Assembly: GCA_025558095.1 (NCBI GenBank)
Contig: JAIVFI010000030.1
Location: forward strand, 62,001-126,000
Origin: Hyaloraphidium curvatum
Lineage: Eukaryota; Monoblepharomycota; Hyaloraphidiomycetes; Hyaloraphidiales; Hyaloraphidiaceae
Reading direction: 5' to 3'
Length of the DNA: 64,000 bases
Of this stretch, positions 39,642 through 50,297 are shown one piece after another. The notes under the pieces were generated by a model. It was not told the DNA's origin. It did not search any database and was given only the letters and a program-made list of their open reading frames with translations. Both the position numbers and the translations under genes were made by a program. How positions within the stretch are numbered: position 1 is the stretch's first letter; every line of letters starts with the position of its first letter.

Positions 39642-42600
39642 ATGTCGCGGTCGACTGCAGACCCCGCACGAGAACCCGCGCGGGAGCGCGGGTGCGCGCC
39701 GGTGCCCGCGGGCGATCGCGCGGCGGCGGCTGCCGAGGACCGCGGCGTCGGCGGCGGCGCGCAGGCCCCCAGGCCAGCCCGCAAGCGGCGCATGCTCATT
39801 CGGCCCGGCGATGACGGCGATTGTGGCCACGGGCACGCGGTGGGCGACGCCGCGACCGGGATCGGCGCGATCCGCGACCCCGCGCCTGGCGACGACGGAG
39901 ACGCCCTTGGCGCCCGCAAGACCCTGACCCCGAAGCCTCCATCGCTCAAAATTCGTCTTCGCAAGACGGCCGCCGGCGGCTTCGAACACGTCCCACGCCA
40001 GGACACCGGCGCGCGACCTGCGCCGCTTCGCACTCCCGCCCCCGCCTCCGCGGCCGCCACCGACCCCGCCACCCCCTCCCCTCTGCCGCGCAGGCGTTGG
40101 ACGGCGCAAACCGACGACGCGTACGTCGACGAGGACGACTCCCCGCCGGCGCGGAAGCGGCCTAGGGCGGTGCTGGCCACGCGCGCCCCCGCGGCCCGGA
40201 AGCCTCGCGGCGGCGAGCAACAGCCCCGCGCCACACAACGCAAGAAGCCCAGGAGGAGCCGGCCCTTCTCCTGGTATCTGGTGTTCGGTCGGAAGCCTGC
40301 CGGATCCGGTGACGGGGCATCGAGCGGGGTCGGCGGGGATGCTGCGGTGGGTGCCCGTTCGGAGCACCCGCACGCCCGCCATCGCCGATGTATCGTGCAA
40401 CAGGCTCCGGAAGACGCGGCGGAAGGCGACGATGGCGGGATTGCGGCCGAAGGTGCGTGTTGGCAGGCGATAACCCGCGTCTGATCGCGCCCATTTATCT
40501 GATCGATCACACCAATCAGGCACCGACCTCGACCGCGACGCGCTCGTCCTCCAGGACATTTTCCACTCGGGCTTCGTCTACAATGCCATCCGTCACGGAC
40601 TCCAGAGCGGCCGGGGCCCCGAGGTCGCCCGGCTCTTCGAGGAGCAGGAACGCCGGCCAACGGCCTTCACCCCCGAGCGCTTCGAGCACGTCCAGCGCGC
40701 CAAGGACGCCGTGGACCGGAAGCTCGCCGAGCGCGGCGCGTCGCTCACCTTCTCTTTCGGAAACAACCGAGGGGACATTTCGCAGCTCGCGAACTCGGAC
40801 GGGGGCAAGCTCGCGGTGCTCATGGACTACCCGGTCGGCGACGACGACCAGTTCGCCGCGAAACCCGGCGGGGTCAAGTACCCGCGGATCGTGGGCGGCC
40901 TGCCCTATTCCCCGTGCTTCACCGGCTCGAAATACCAACACATCCCCATCGCCCTGGGATTCGACGCCTTTTGCTGGGACGCCAAGCCGATCCCCGGGGA
41001 CCCGAAGGACAGGAGCGCTCCATTCGATGCCACGGATGCGAACGACGTCGAGCTCTTTGCCCTCGTCCTCAAACTCTCCCTCGTGGTCGGGGCGACGAAG
41101 GCCGTCGCGCTGTCGGCCATCGTTGCCCACGGTGCGGTGGACATCCTGCGCAGCCGCCTTGGAAGCCAGTACGAGGGCGCCGTGCCCATCTCGGGCCTGG
41201 GCATCACCGTGCTGGGCCACGTCTTCACGAGGCTGAGCGTCGATGGCCGTGGCGACAACTGCGCCTTCCTCGTCTTCGAGAACCGCCATTTGCAGCTGTC
41301 CATGATGCCGGGCAACTCGATTGCACTCGCGCTGTCTCTCCTCTCGGTAATGAACATGCGCTGCCTGGTGATGCCGCTCGAGGCCATCAAGCGGATCCTG
41401 TCGATCGGCGGGTTCTCCAGCGCCCAAATCGACGAGCTTCACACGCTGGAGCTGGAGCGGGCATCGCCCGCGAGCACCGCGGCGCTGGAGCTCAGGCGCA
41501 AGGAGGTCTCTGGACTGACAAAGGTGCAGGAGATCATGTTCCTCTGGTGCTCCTCGGGCGGAAATGCCGTGGCCGAGGCCGTGTCCACTGTCAACGGCAT
41601 GATCCCCGAGCTCCAGCGCCGCAAGCTGTTCGAGGACGCGTACGAGGAGATCAGCGAGAAGCCGACGGGGCAGGCGCGCGGGGATGAGGCGCTGCTGCAG
41701 TTGGAGCGGCAGCTGCAGGGGCAGCCACACGCGTTCCAGAAGATTGCGGCGCTTAGGATGCTCGGGATGGGGCCGTCCCTCTTCGCGAGCCTGTCGACGT
41801 TCGAGGGCGGCGAGCAGGCCGCGCAGCTCGAGCGGGACGCGGTGGGGATCGTCGGGCCGGAGAACGCGGGCGCGCTGCTGGAGCCGGTGAAGGACGTGCT
41901 CCGGAACCACCGTGGGAGAGGCAAGCTCGCGCTGCGCAAGGAGAAGATCGCGGACCTGGTGGAGGAGTACCTTGGCCCGGACATGAGGGACGAGATGGCG
42001 GGCCTGGAGGGGGGCCTGGCACTCAACGCGGCGCACGGCATGAACGCCTCTCTCGCCGGACAGGCGATTGGGGGCGTGAAGCAAGAGGCACTCCGTTTGC
42101 TTGGACGTGTTAGGCTCCAGCAGCTCCGCGCGGACCCGACGCTCATGTCGGCCATCAACGACGAGACCAAGTCGACCGATGCCAGGAAGCGAATCGTCTC
42201 GGACTTCATCCTCAAGCTCTTTGGTCCGGAGATCGCACAGGATCTCAAGGGGAAGGAGGGCGGCGTGATCAATCTTTTGGCTACAATGACCACCCCTGCA
42301 GGCAAATCCGACGAGGTGCGCCGCGGCTTGTACGTCTTTTTCTCTCGGACACCGACTGACGCACCCCACAGGATTCCCCGCCTCGGGTGATCTGCGTTAG
42401 CGGCAACAAGCCGTGGGCGTGCTCCGTGTGCGGGCAAAAGGTATGTGATCTTGTCCCCTCGGACCGCGCCGCCGCTAAAGGGCTGCCAGTACAAGTCCAG
42501 GGGGAGCTGTTTTAAACACATCAACGAAAAGCACAAGGGAGTGTTTTACAAGTGCGGGGTGTGTGGCATTGAGGTGAGCTACTGCTTTGTCTCGGTTCCG

Positions 42601-42685
42601 CGCCTTCTCATTTGTCCTACCGCAGATTGGCCAAAAGGCAGACCTCGAGAAACATCAAAGGAGGAGCTGCAAACCTAGGATGTGA
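39642..42685 (+). CDS. Large protein with basic N-terminus, novel central domain and C-terminal C2H2 zinc fingers
   Basis: Five exons (39642-40452, 40520-42315, 42372-42440, 42481-42573, 42626-42685) give 942 residues, phases matching. The N-terminal 270 residues are basic and disordered (for example SLKIRLRKTAAGGF), probably nuclear. The central 600 residues form an unfamiliar domain: ISQLANSDGGKLAVLMDYPV, RLSVDGRGDNCAFLVFENRH, IMFLWCSSGGNAVAEAV. The C-terminus has C2H2-type fingers: KPWACSVCGQK, then CFKHINEKHKG, and FYKCGVCGIE ... KADLEKHQRRSC. Splitting the fingers over three tiny exons is notable. DNA or RNA binding in the nucleus is likely. Intron 3 (42441-42480) is only 40 nt. Confidence 0.7.
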
Positions 42686-43505
42686 GACAGCGATCGGATA
42701 GAAGTCCTTTGGTCGTATCCGGCCCGGCCATGGTGGGGCGTGCCAGTGTAGAAAAGTCCTGCCCGCCGTAGTCGTGGATGCCGGCGGCGCCGATGGAGGG
42801 ACGGCCGTCGTGGATTGAGGGAACAAGCCTCTCAATCAGGAGCTCGGCCCAAGTAATCTTCTCTCGCAGCACGAAGAGGAACAGGGCAAAGGACGCGTCC
42901 GCCGCAGCCGCAGAATCAACGCTCTCCAAACAACCCGTTGAAGCCATCAGAATCAAAGATGTAAGGCAAGCTCGAAATCGTCGTGACTAAGATCTAAACT
43001 CCGGTATCACCAGACTCTGCAATTTGTGATGCGAGAGAGTCGAAAGCGCCTCGAGGGAGGCTTTGGCGCTGTCCGCGTCCGCCCGCTCCCTCCGCGCCGC
43101 GCCGTCCGCCGCCGCCTGCCGCATCGCCGCGTCGACTTTCGCGTTCTCCGCATGTGCCCGCGCGCGGATCCGGGCCCCGACGTCGTCGCCCGTTTTTGCG
43201 GGATCGTGCGCGGGGGTGGCCGGCATCGCCGGCACCGCCGGGCGGGCAAAGTCCTCGGCCGCGTGCGGAGGCGCGGGCTCCCCGCCAGCCGACGCCTGCG
43301 CCATGGCTTTGAGGCCGGCGAGCTCCCTATCCAGGTCGTCGATCGTCGCCGGCTGCGTCAGGTCCGGGGATTCGTTATGTTGGGAGGCATCAGCTGCCGC
43401 GTGGCGCACCGGGGTTTTCGAGCTTCCAATCCCGCCGCCCGGCAAGATTCCAACCTCCGGGCACAATGACATGCCTAGATGCTCGGCGCGTGGTTTCTGG
43501 AGCAA
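42675..43505 (-). CDS. Possible small helical protein gene, weakly supported
   Basis: The minus frame 43505-42987 encodes an Ala/Asp/Glu-rich helical protein (ATIDDLDRELAGLKAMAQAS ... ARAHAENAKVDAAMRQAAAD) ending at 42987. A second frame (42956-42675) reads FALFLFVLREKITWAELLIE and ends at 42675. An intron beginning GTGATA near 43002 could join them, but no clean acceptor was found. The end overlaps the zinc-finger gene by about 10 bp on the other strand. No family recognised. It may be two unrelated frames or no gene at all. Confidence 0.3.
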
Positions 43506-43940
43506 GCAGTTCCAACGGGTCGCCGCCGCAGCGTCTCATCCGCCCGTATGAGCGCCGCGGCCAGCCGTGGAGTCAACCGAGAGATGTCTTCACAAGCTTC
43601 CTCGCCAGATCCCCCCGTGCCAACCCTGCGCGCCGCTGGAAACAGCCCTCAGTAGAGGCCTTTGACGACGAGTAAATAAAGTCATCCAAAGTGCGTGTAC
43701 ATTGAAACCTGGATTCGAGACGACGACGCGATGGATCAAGTTGGCAAGCTGCTCCCGTCCCTGTACCAGCAGAGGGTGAACCCCGGACCGGCCGTTTGGG
43801 AAAACCCTGATTGATCGATTGGGCCAGCTGGCGAATGGAGCTAGAGAACGGACGCGACGGCATGGCCAAGATTGGTGGGCCTGAGTGCGTGTCTCCCGTT
43901 CCGTCCAGCCACCACTCGCTTGCCTGCCCGCCGCCCCACA

Positions 43941-44372
43941 ATGCCCGCCTCGCCCGACACGCCGACCATCGCACGCCTCGCCGACTCTGCCGCGGTGTCC
44001 TTCGGCCCGCTCTCGCACTACCAGCCGCTGATCCGCGGCGACGGCGGCCCTGTCTTTACCGGCGTGCAGACGTGCGCGCCCGGCTACCGCACCCCCATGC
44101 ACCGCCACCCGTACGTCGAGTGCCTCTTCGTGATTGAGGGCACGCTGCACGCGTGGATGGAGGGCCGCGAGGACGAGTTTTTGGTGCTCTGCGCGGGGGA
44201 CATGATCTCGCTGCCGGCGGGCCGGGCGCACGCTTTCGGCAACCGCGGGCCGGGCACGCTGAGGATCCTGGGCATACACAACAGCCCGGAGCGAATCGTG
44301 GACGTGGTGGAGCAGGCCCCGGAGGGCGGCGCGGCGGGACCCGCCGTCTGGCCGGGCGCCCAGAAGCTCTAA
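43941..44372 (+). CDS. Single-domain cupin protein
   Basis: Intronless, 143 residues; start at 43941 precedes TPTIARLADSAAV. Both cupin motifs are complete: HRHPYVECLFVIEGTLHAWMEG fits G-x5-H-x-H-x(3,4)-E-x6-G, and GDMISLPAGRAHAFGNRG fits G-x5-P-x-G-x2-H-x3-N. The two His, Glu and final His would bind a metal. Small cupins of this kind act as dioxygenases, isomerases or sugar-binding proteins; the substrate cannot be told. The bacterial-like compactness and absence of introns fit a transferred gene, but codon use is not unlike the neighbours. Confidence 0.83.
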   Translation: MPASPDTPTIARLADSAAVSFGPLSHYQPLIRGDGGPVFTGVQTCAPGYRTPMHRHPYVECLFVIEGTLHAWMEGREDEFLVLCAGDMISLPAGRAHAFGNRGPGTLRILGIHNSPERIVDVVEQAPEGGAAGPAVWPGAQKL

Positions 44373-44742
44373 ACGGCGACCGCGGGGGATGAATGCCGAT
44401 GCCGATCGCCTTTCAGCACTCATTTGGCTGGAAATTCCGCGTTTCGACGGATGTTGACCTGAAGTGTGGGCGAAGAAGCTTTCGGCGTGGTTTCTTTGCA
44501 GGCCACCGCTTGTCCGGTCGCCTCAATGCCGCACTGATCATCCCGCTGTTGCACAATGCAGCACTCGAAGCCGCCCTGTTGGACCGATATGGAACGGGGG
44601 TACGATGTCTCGCACGCGCAAATCTCATGTCTTGTGCACAATCCGCTCTCCACGACCTGGCCGCAAAGAAAAAGCCCTAGGCGTCCGCCGTTCTTGCATC
44701 GCCCGTTCCATTGAACCGCTCAACCAAGCATTGCAGAAAGGT
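44373..44742. other. Intergenic region downstream of cupin and bZIP-like genes
   Basis: Convergent 3' ends; no gene seen. Confidence 0.45.
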
Positions 44743-45930
44743 TCACCGCACCTCTGCCTTGATCCCGTCGGCCCTCGCCGTGCCGAACCCGCCCGGATGC
44801 TGCAGCGGCACCGCGTCAGGCCTCAGCCAGTCCCTGTTGGCCGTCTCGCCTTCGGGCTTCGGGGGCTGCTGCGCCGCGGGGTGCGGGTAGCCGTAAGGCC
44901 CCGCCGGGGGTTGGTACGGGAAGCCCGCGGCAGGAGGGGGGTACGGCGAGCCGGCGGGGGGAGCGTAGGGCGAGCCCATGGGGGCGTACAGGCCTCCCGG
45001 CTGCGCGTATGGCGAGCCGGTTTGGGGTGGGGGAGGGTAGGGCGCCCCTGCCGCCATGTACGGCGACGCAGCGGGCGGGGTGTAGTACGGCTGCTGCGGC
45101 GGCGGGGGGTACGGAGTCCCCGGGGGCGGATACGGCGAGGCGTACATGTTTGCCGGGGGAGGGAACGGGGAGGGCGGGTAGCCCGCTTGCGGGGGGTAGG
45201 GCGCTTGTTGGGGGTAGGGGTACGGGTAGGGATAGGGCGCCCAAGCGGGGCCGGGGGGCGGTTGCTGGGGGAAGTACGGCGGGTAGGGATTGGAGGGGGC
45301 GGGAGCCGGGGAGTAGGATGCAATCGGTGGCGGCGGGGCGGTTGTGGCAGGGGGGGCCGCTTGGGGAGGGGCGGCCGGTGTCTCCTGCGGCCCGGGGTCG
45401 GCCTTGAGGTGCGGCAGGGCAAAGCCTTGCAACGTCAGGTCCGCAGATGTGCCTGCTGCAAATTCCTGGCGTGCGGCCTCTGCCAACGTGCGGTGCCTCG
45501 CGAGCCGCGGCATCGACCCCGGCCCCCGATGTGGAGGAGGCGAACCTTGCCCCCGCTCCACCGCCTGCCCCTCCGCACCGGGCGCCGGCCGGGGAGCAGG
45601 CCACGAATTTCTTGCTTCCTCCGCCGCCGCCGCCTCGGCCGCAGCCCTCTCCCTTTTCTTCCTTCGACATCTTCTAGCAGCTTCCCGATTTCTCTCCCTT
45701 CTCCGCTCCAAACGCGCGGCCCGCTGCTCCTCCGTCAGGCGCTCTTCGACGCGGGGTCTTCCCCGCCGACGGGGCGCCTCGCTGCCGTCGCTGTCCATCG
45801 GGGGCAGAGGTCGCGAGGGATGACTGGTCCGGGACGTCGGTGGCTCGGCGTGTGACCCGTCACCGAGAAAGTTGGGGCCCTGATCTGCGGCGGCCGCACC
45901 CCCCGACAACGGATCGGGGCTTCCGAACAC
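44743..45930 (-). CDS. bZIP-like basic-region protein lacking a leucine zipper, with AT-hook and Pro/Tyr-rich tail
   Basis: Intronless, 395 residues. Residues about 53-60 contain RRRGRPRVEE, an AT-hook-like RGRP. Residues about 70-95 form a bZIP basic region (ERRRERNREAARRCRRKKRE) with the N-x2-A-x2-C-R core. The expected heptad leucines do not follow: the next residues are AAAEAAAAEEARNSWPAP, with prolines that would end a helix. The second half is Pro/Tyr/Gly/Ala-rich (repeats of SPYAPP, PYPPP), a low-complexity domain typical of phase-separating or activation regions. It could bind DNA through AT-hook and basic region as a monomer, or need another dimer interface. Nuclear transcription factor role is likely. 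Confidence 0.72.
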   Translation of the reverse strand: MFGSPDPLSGGAAAADQGPNFLGDGSHAEPPTSRTSHPSRPLPPMDSDGSEAPRRRGRPRVEERLTEEQRAARLERRRERNREAARRCRRKKRERAAAEAAAAEEARNSWPAPRPAPGAEGQAVERGQGSPPPHRGPGSMPRLARHRTLAEAARQEFAAGTSADLTLQGFALPHLKADPGPQETPAAPPQAAPPATTAPPPPIASYSPAPAPSNPYPPYFPQQPPPGPAWAPYPYPYPYPQQAPYPPQAGYPPSPFPPPANMYASPYPPPGTPYPPPPQQPYYTPPAASPYMAAGAPYPPPPQTGSPYAQPGGLYAPMGSPYAPPAGSPYPPPAAGFPYQPPAGPYGYPHPAAQQPPKPEGETANRDWLRPDAVPLQHPGGFGTARADGIKAEVR

Positions 45931-46570
45931 CCTCTTGGGACGCCGACGGGCTCCATCTGCCGTTCTGCCTTGATTCCGCTGCGGCTGGCTTGGGACCAGG
46001 CACCTGAAGAGGTGCTGACGCGCATCACTACCGCCCTCCCTGCGTCAGCGAGTCACCACCGGCCATGAGTCCGATGAAAACAAAAGCATCCGCCTCAACT
46101 CCATTCGGGATTTCGTTTGCCTTGCTCGGCAATATTCGTCCGGAGCATATTCGCTGAGCCGGTTCGCCGGGAACCGGGCAGGACCTCTCCGACGCCACCC
46201 TTGCCCCCGCGCCGCGGACAGCACCCATCCCCCTCTCCATGTCTGTGCGGCTTCTCCGTCTACCTACTGCCGTATACCGTGCTTCTCCGGCCTCCTCGAG
46301 CCCCCGTGCGGGACGTGGCCGCCGTCCCTTGCGATCCCACCGGCGGCCACCCGACGCCGTCGAGCATCTCCCTCCATCCATCCAACGCGAACTTCCGCCT
46401 GTGCGTCCGGGCCGTTTTCCTCTCCCGCACCCGCCTTGATGCCCGAAAGCCCGGCCGGCCAGCTGCGGCCGCACCCGTTCTCCCGCTGCCCTTCCGCCCT
46501 TGCAACCCCCGTCCCACACCCCTCTGCAGTTCCTCCCCGTACCACTACCTCTACCCTCCGCTCCGCGACG
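45931..46570. other. Divergent intergenic region
   Basis: Between the bZIP-like gene start (minus) and the YdeI-type gene start (plus); expected to hold both promoters. No gene seen; pyrimidine-rich tracts lie just upstream of 46571. Confidence 0.45.
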
Positions 46571-47173
46571 ATGCCGCCGCGGACCTCGCTCCACTCCCGC
46601 CCGCACGTCCGCGCGCCGACCGCCGCCTACCTCCGCACCTGGCTCCGCGCGAACCACGCGACTTCCTCCGGGGCATGGATAGTCTATCCGCTGAAGGGCA
46701 CGGCGGAGGACGCGCCCGCGTGGTCGGACATCGTCGACGAGCTGCTGTCCTTCGGGTGGATCGACTCGACGGCCGGCAAAGCGGAGGGGGGATGGAAGAA
46801 GCTCTGGGCGTGTCCCCGGCGCGCCGGCTCTCCCTGGAGCAAAATCAACCGCGCCAAAATCGCGAAGCTCGAAGAGGACGGCAAGATGGAGGAGCCCGGG
46901 CTGGAGGCGGTGCGCCGCGCTCGGGAGGACGGGAGCTGGGACCGCCTTGCCTCGGCGTGGGACGGGACCGTGCCGGGCGAGCTGGAGAGGGCGTTCGCGC
47001 GGTATCCGGGGAGCAGGGAACAATTCGAAGGGTTCCCGCCAGGGGCAAAGAGGATTCTGCTGGAGAGGATAGCCGAAGCAAAGAGGGACGAGACGAAGGA
47101 GCGGAGGGCGGACGCGATCGCCGAGGCGGCGGCGAGGGGGGAGCGGTGGGGCTTTGGGGGCGGGAAGGGGTGA
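46571..47173 (+). CDS. YdeI/OmpD-associated family protein
   Basis: Intronless, 200 residues from Met at 46571, which immediately precedes the conserved part. Family features: LRTWLRANHATSSGAWIVYP, ELLSFGWIDSTAG, then RRAGSPWSKINRAKIAKLEE and a C-terminal Arg/Glu-rich helix (ILLERIAEAKRDETKERRAD). The family is widespread in bacteria (linked to resistance to polymyxin and some bacteriocins) and patchy in fungi; its biochemical role is unclear. The upstream frame extends to 46436 but without conservation. Another likely case of bacterial-to-fungal transfer in this window. Confidence 0.82.
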   Translation: MPPRTSLHSRPHVRAPTAAYLRTWLRANHATSSGAWIVYPLKGTAEDAPAWSDIVDELLSFGWIDSTAGKAEGGWKKLWACPRRAGSPWSKINRAKIAKLEEDGKMEEPGLEAVRRAREDGSWDRLASAWDGTVPGELERAFARYPGSREQFEGFPPGAKRILLERIAEAKRDETKERRADAIAEAAARGERWGFGGGKG

Positions 47174-47569
47174 TGCGCGGATGCGGAAGGAGCTGGAGAC
47201 GTTGGTGGAGCTCTTGCTTTTGCTCGGTTGCGGACGATGTTTCAGTTGGTTCGAGAGTTGGTCGTTGGATGTCGCCGAACGCGGCAGAACCGGGCCCGCC
47301 GGCGCCCGCCCCCACGCCCATCCGTTCCCTGCCTTTCCTTCCGTCCAAAGTGGAGTTCTTTTCGGCTTCCGGCCCGTCCTTGGGTCCTGTGACGCATCCG
47401 ATTGATCGAGGATTGCGCGATCCCGCCACCCGCTCGCCGCTGCGGCAAACTCTACCACCAATCCGGGCGTCTCCCGGCGGTGCCACCTTTCCCCTCTCCC
47501 GCCCGCGGTCGGTGCCACCCGTCTTTCTTCTCCCACCGCGTTCGCCGCCGGCCGCCGCCGCACGCCGCC
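47174..47569. other. Intergenic region
   Basis: Holds the promoter of the oxygenase gene at 47570. No gene seen. Confidence 0.45.
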
Positions 47570-48955
47570 ATGGGCTCCGCCTCGGAAACCCCGGACTTCA
47601 CCTCCATCCCCGTCCTCGACTACTCCCTCCTCCCCGCCGACCGCGCCGCCTTCCTATCGCAACTCAGGCACGCCCTGACCAACGTCGGATTTATGCAGCT
47701 CCGGAACACGCCCGTCCCGTGGTCGCTCGTGCAGAAGCTCGTCGGCTACGCGGGGCCCCTGTTCGCCCTCCCCGACGCCGAGAAGGAGAAGCTCGAGATG
47801 AGCACCAACCCGCACTTCCTCGGGTACAACCGGCTCGGGTACGAGATCACCAAGGGGCTGATGGACAGGAGGGAGCAGTGGGACCTCGCGCCGGACGTGG
47901 CGTGCCGCTGGAAGGGGGAGGCGGATCCGATCCACAGGAGGACGCACGGGCCGGCCCCGGGAGTTTGGCCGGTGGAGACGGAGAAGAACGGGCTGGTTGG
48001 GTTCAAGGAGACGACGCTGGACGTGGGTTCCTTCGGACGCGCGGGATGGGTTCGCGGAGCTCAACCCTTGTTCCCTGGCTTGGGACCCACAGTACATCAG
48101 GAGGATCACCGATTTCTCCTTCGAGTTCCTGCGGCTCATTGAGGAGGCCGTCGGCATCGTCCCCGGCTCTCTGGAGAAGTACTTTGCCGACGACCAGGTG
48201 CGGGAGGGCGGGAGCATCAAGATCGTCCGGTACGCCCCATATCCCCCTCCATTTTCGCCTTTTCCTCATCATCGTGCCATGGCAGGTACCCCGCGGCCGC
48301 CGAGGGCGAGACCACGCAGGGTGTCGGCCCGCACAAGGACCCGTGGATCACCTTCCTCGTCCAGGGCGACGACCTCCCCGGGCTGCAGGTCCAGAACCAC
48401 GCCGGGGACTGGGTCGACTGCCCGCCCATGGAGGGCTGCTTCGTCACGAATTTCGGCACGCTGCTGGAGACCGCCACGCACGGGAGGATCATCGCGACCA
48501 CGCACCGCGTAGAGTCGCCGCCCGCCTCGGCCGGGCGCGCGAGGATCTCGATGCCTTTCTTCCAGCGGATCGCGTTGGACGCCGTCGTCGCGCCGCTCCC
48601 CGCGTCGTGCTTCGTCGACTCGGGCGCGGCGGCCGCGCAGGACGACGCGCCGAAGGCCATTTCGGACGCGGCGAAGGAGCAGTACCCCATCAGCGGGGAC
48701 TCGCCGATCTGGGGGTCCATGTACCTTTGGTGGGTAGCTCTGCCGGTCCAGCTGGGAGGAAGGCGGACGGCTGATTGGTCGTTTGCGTTCAGGAACCGGC
48801 TCCGCAGCCACCCCGACGTCGGGTACCGGTGGTACCCGGACCTCATGCCCAAAGTGATGGAGGGCTTCGTGTCGGGGCACCCCTTCGAGGTCGAACGGCG
48901 GAGGAAGGCGGCCGAGGCCGAGGCGGCGGCGCAGGTCGGCGTCGGCGCGGCCTAA
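47570..48955 (+). CDS. Isopenicillin-N-synthase-like Fe(II)/2-oxoglutarate oxygenase
   Basis: Four exons (47570-48022, 48093-48229, 48286-48729, 48793-48955) give 398 residues, phases matching. The N-terminal DIOX_N part reads FTSIPVLDYSLLPADRAAFL and NVGFMQLRNTPVP. The double-stranded beta-helix core carries GVGPHKDPWITFLVQGDD (His-x-Asp) and GRIIATTHRVESPP (distal His), with an Arg nearby for 2-oxoglutarate or substrate. Such enzymes hydroxylate or cyclise secondary metabolites, hormones or pyrimidine bases. No secondary-metabolite cluster surrounds it, so the role is open. The internal introns (56-70 nt) all obey GT-AG; the first has a GCTCAAC branch site. Confidence 0.88.
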
Positions 48956-49016
48956 TCCCTCGGGGACGGAGGACGGGTCGGCCAAAAAGTGTCGCGGCAG
49001 CGTGGTTGCCAATACA

Positions 49017-49695
49017 TTAGCCCTTGTTCACGTTCTGCACGACCCATTCCAGCCCTTCCTTCAGGCCCTCCCCCGTGAGCCCGCACGAGGGCAGGATCGT
49101 CCACGGCCGGTCCTTGATGGCCGTCAGCGAAAGCGCGGTGGATATCTGGAACGCGAGCGTGAGCGGGCGGGGAAGGCGGGCGCGGCGGCACGTGCCTCGG
49201 CGGCCATCATCGCCCCTTTGACGTCCTGCTTGTTGGCGAAAACGAGGAGCGCCGACTTTTTCAGCAGCTGTCCGGGGACGGGCGCGGAGCATCAGCGCTG
49301 CCGTCCGAACGGGACGCCCGGCGGGAAGCATGAGCTCGGATGCCGCCGCGTACCTCGTGGGACATTATCCGCGCCAGCTCCTCCCTCACTATCGGCATCC
49401 TATCCCGGTCCGTCGAGTCCACGACCAGGATGACCGACCTCGCCCCGGAATAGTACGCCGACCACGACGCCCTCAGGCTCGCCTGCCCTCCCAAATCCCA
49501 CATGATGATCTTCAGGTTCCGATACGAAAGTTCCTCGACGTTGGCGCCGAGCGTCGGGGTGGTCGCGACCGTCGCGCCCATGGAGAGGCGGTACAGGATC
49601 GTCGACTTGCCCGAGTTGTCCAGGCCGAGGATGAGGATCTTCACCTCCTCGGCGGCCCATATCAGGGCGAAGAGTTTGGAAAAGAGGATGCCCAT
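49017..49695 (-). CDS. ARL5: ARF-like small GTPase, ARL5 type
   Basis: Three exons (49695-49354, 49267-49196, 49145-49017) give 180 residues. It begins MGILFSK, with Gly2 for N-myristoylation, then GLDNSGKSTILY (P-loop), TPTLGANVEE (switch 1), IIMWDLGGQASLR (switch 2), FANKQDVKGAMMAAE (NKxD) and SCGLTGEGLKEGLEW (SC-A/G-x-T-G). The match to ARL5, a trans-Golgi regulator of endosome-to-Golgi traffic, is strong. The second intron (49195-49146) must start with GC (GAG|GCACGT): a GT three bases later would break the frame across the conserved AAEIS junction. Start and end are unambiguous. Confidence 0.93.
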
Positions 49696-50297
49696 GGCGT
49701 CCGGGTGGGCCGCGGGAACGGCGCGCGCGAGGAGCGTTGTTTGGGTTCGGCCCTCTCTCCGAGCGGGCAGCGACCTCGATGGGCCACCAAGCTCAACAAA
49801 AAGGCGATTCCTTAGCGCTCCAAAACGTCAACGCGGGCCCTTTGCCTGCTCTCCGTGGTCCGGGAACGGTTTCGGCGGGGCTACACAAGCGGCCGCGTTC
49901 CACGGGTCCTGCTCCACCTCCGCCGCTCTGGCGGGCAAGACTCGGTCGGTTCTGTGCTCTCAGGCTTCTAAAGGTTTCATTCGGCCCCCCTGAGGGTCGG
50001 AGAGAGGTTTCCGGTGTGAGCAAGTGTGGTGTTGCGTGGGAGGGTCCGCGGAAGGCAGCGTCACCTCATCTTCGTCGGGCGTATATCCATCGACCGATCT
50101 ATTTCATTGGGGCATGCAACAACACGATCAACCTCTCCAGATCGTCGGCCGGCCCGATTTCACGAAGAGGCCCTCAATCGTCGTCGCCTGCTTGGGGACG
50201 AAGCGCCTGACGAACTCGCAACGAAGTATAGCCCAGCGCGTCCGGGTTGGTGCCCGATCCAGGCGACCGTTTTGGCTTGCTTTTCAGCATCCTTCCA
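49696..50297. other. Intergenic region
   Basis: ARL5 promoter side and 3' region of the amidohydrolase. No gene seen. Confidence 0.45.

Noticed and set aside
39566-40660. Minus-strand frames of 318-364 codons opposite the zinc-finger gene's first exon
   Set aside because: The plus-strand frame joins in phase to a long conserved-looking exon and zinc fingers; the minus frames are low-complexity shadows.
40516-42369. 617-codon minus-strand frame
   Set aside because: Antisense of the zinc-finger gene's main exon; Leu/Arg/Glu/His-rich shadow composition and no domain.
46117-48774. 885-codon plus-strand frame
   Set aside because: It crosses the YdeI-type and oxygenase genes in a wrong frame, including their introns; both of those have clear motifs in other frames.
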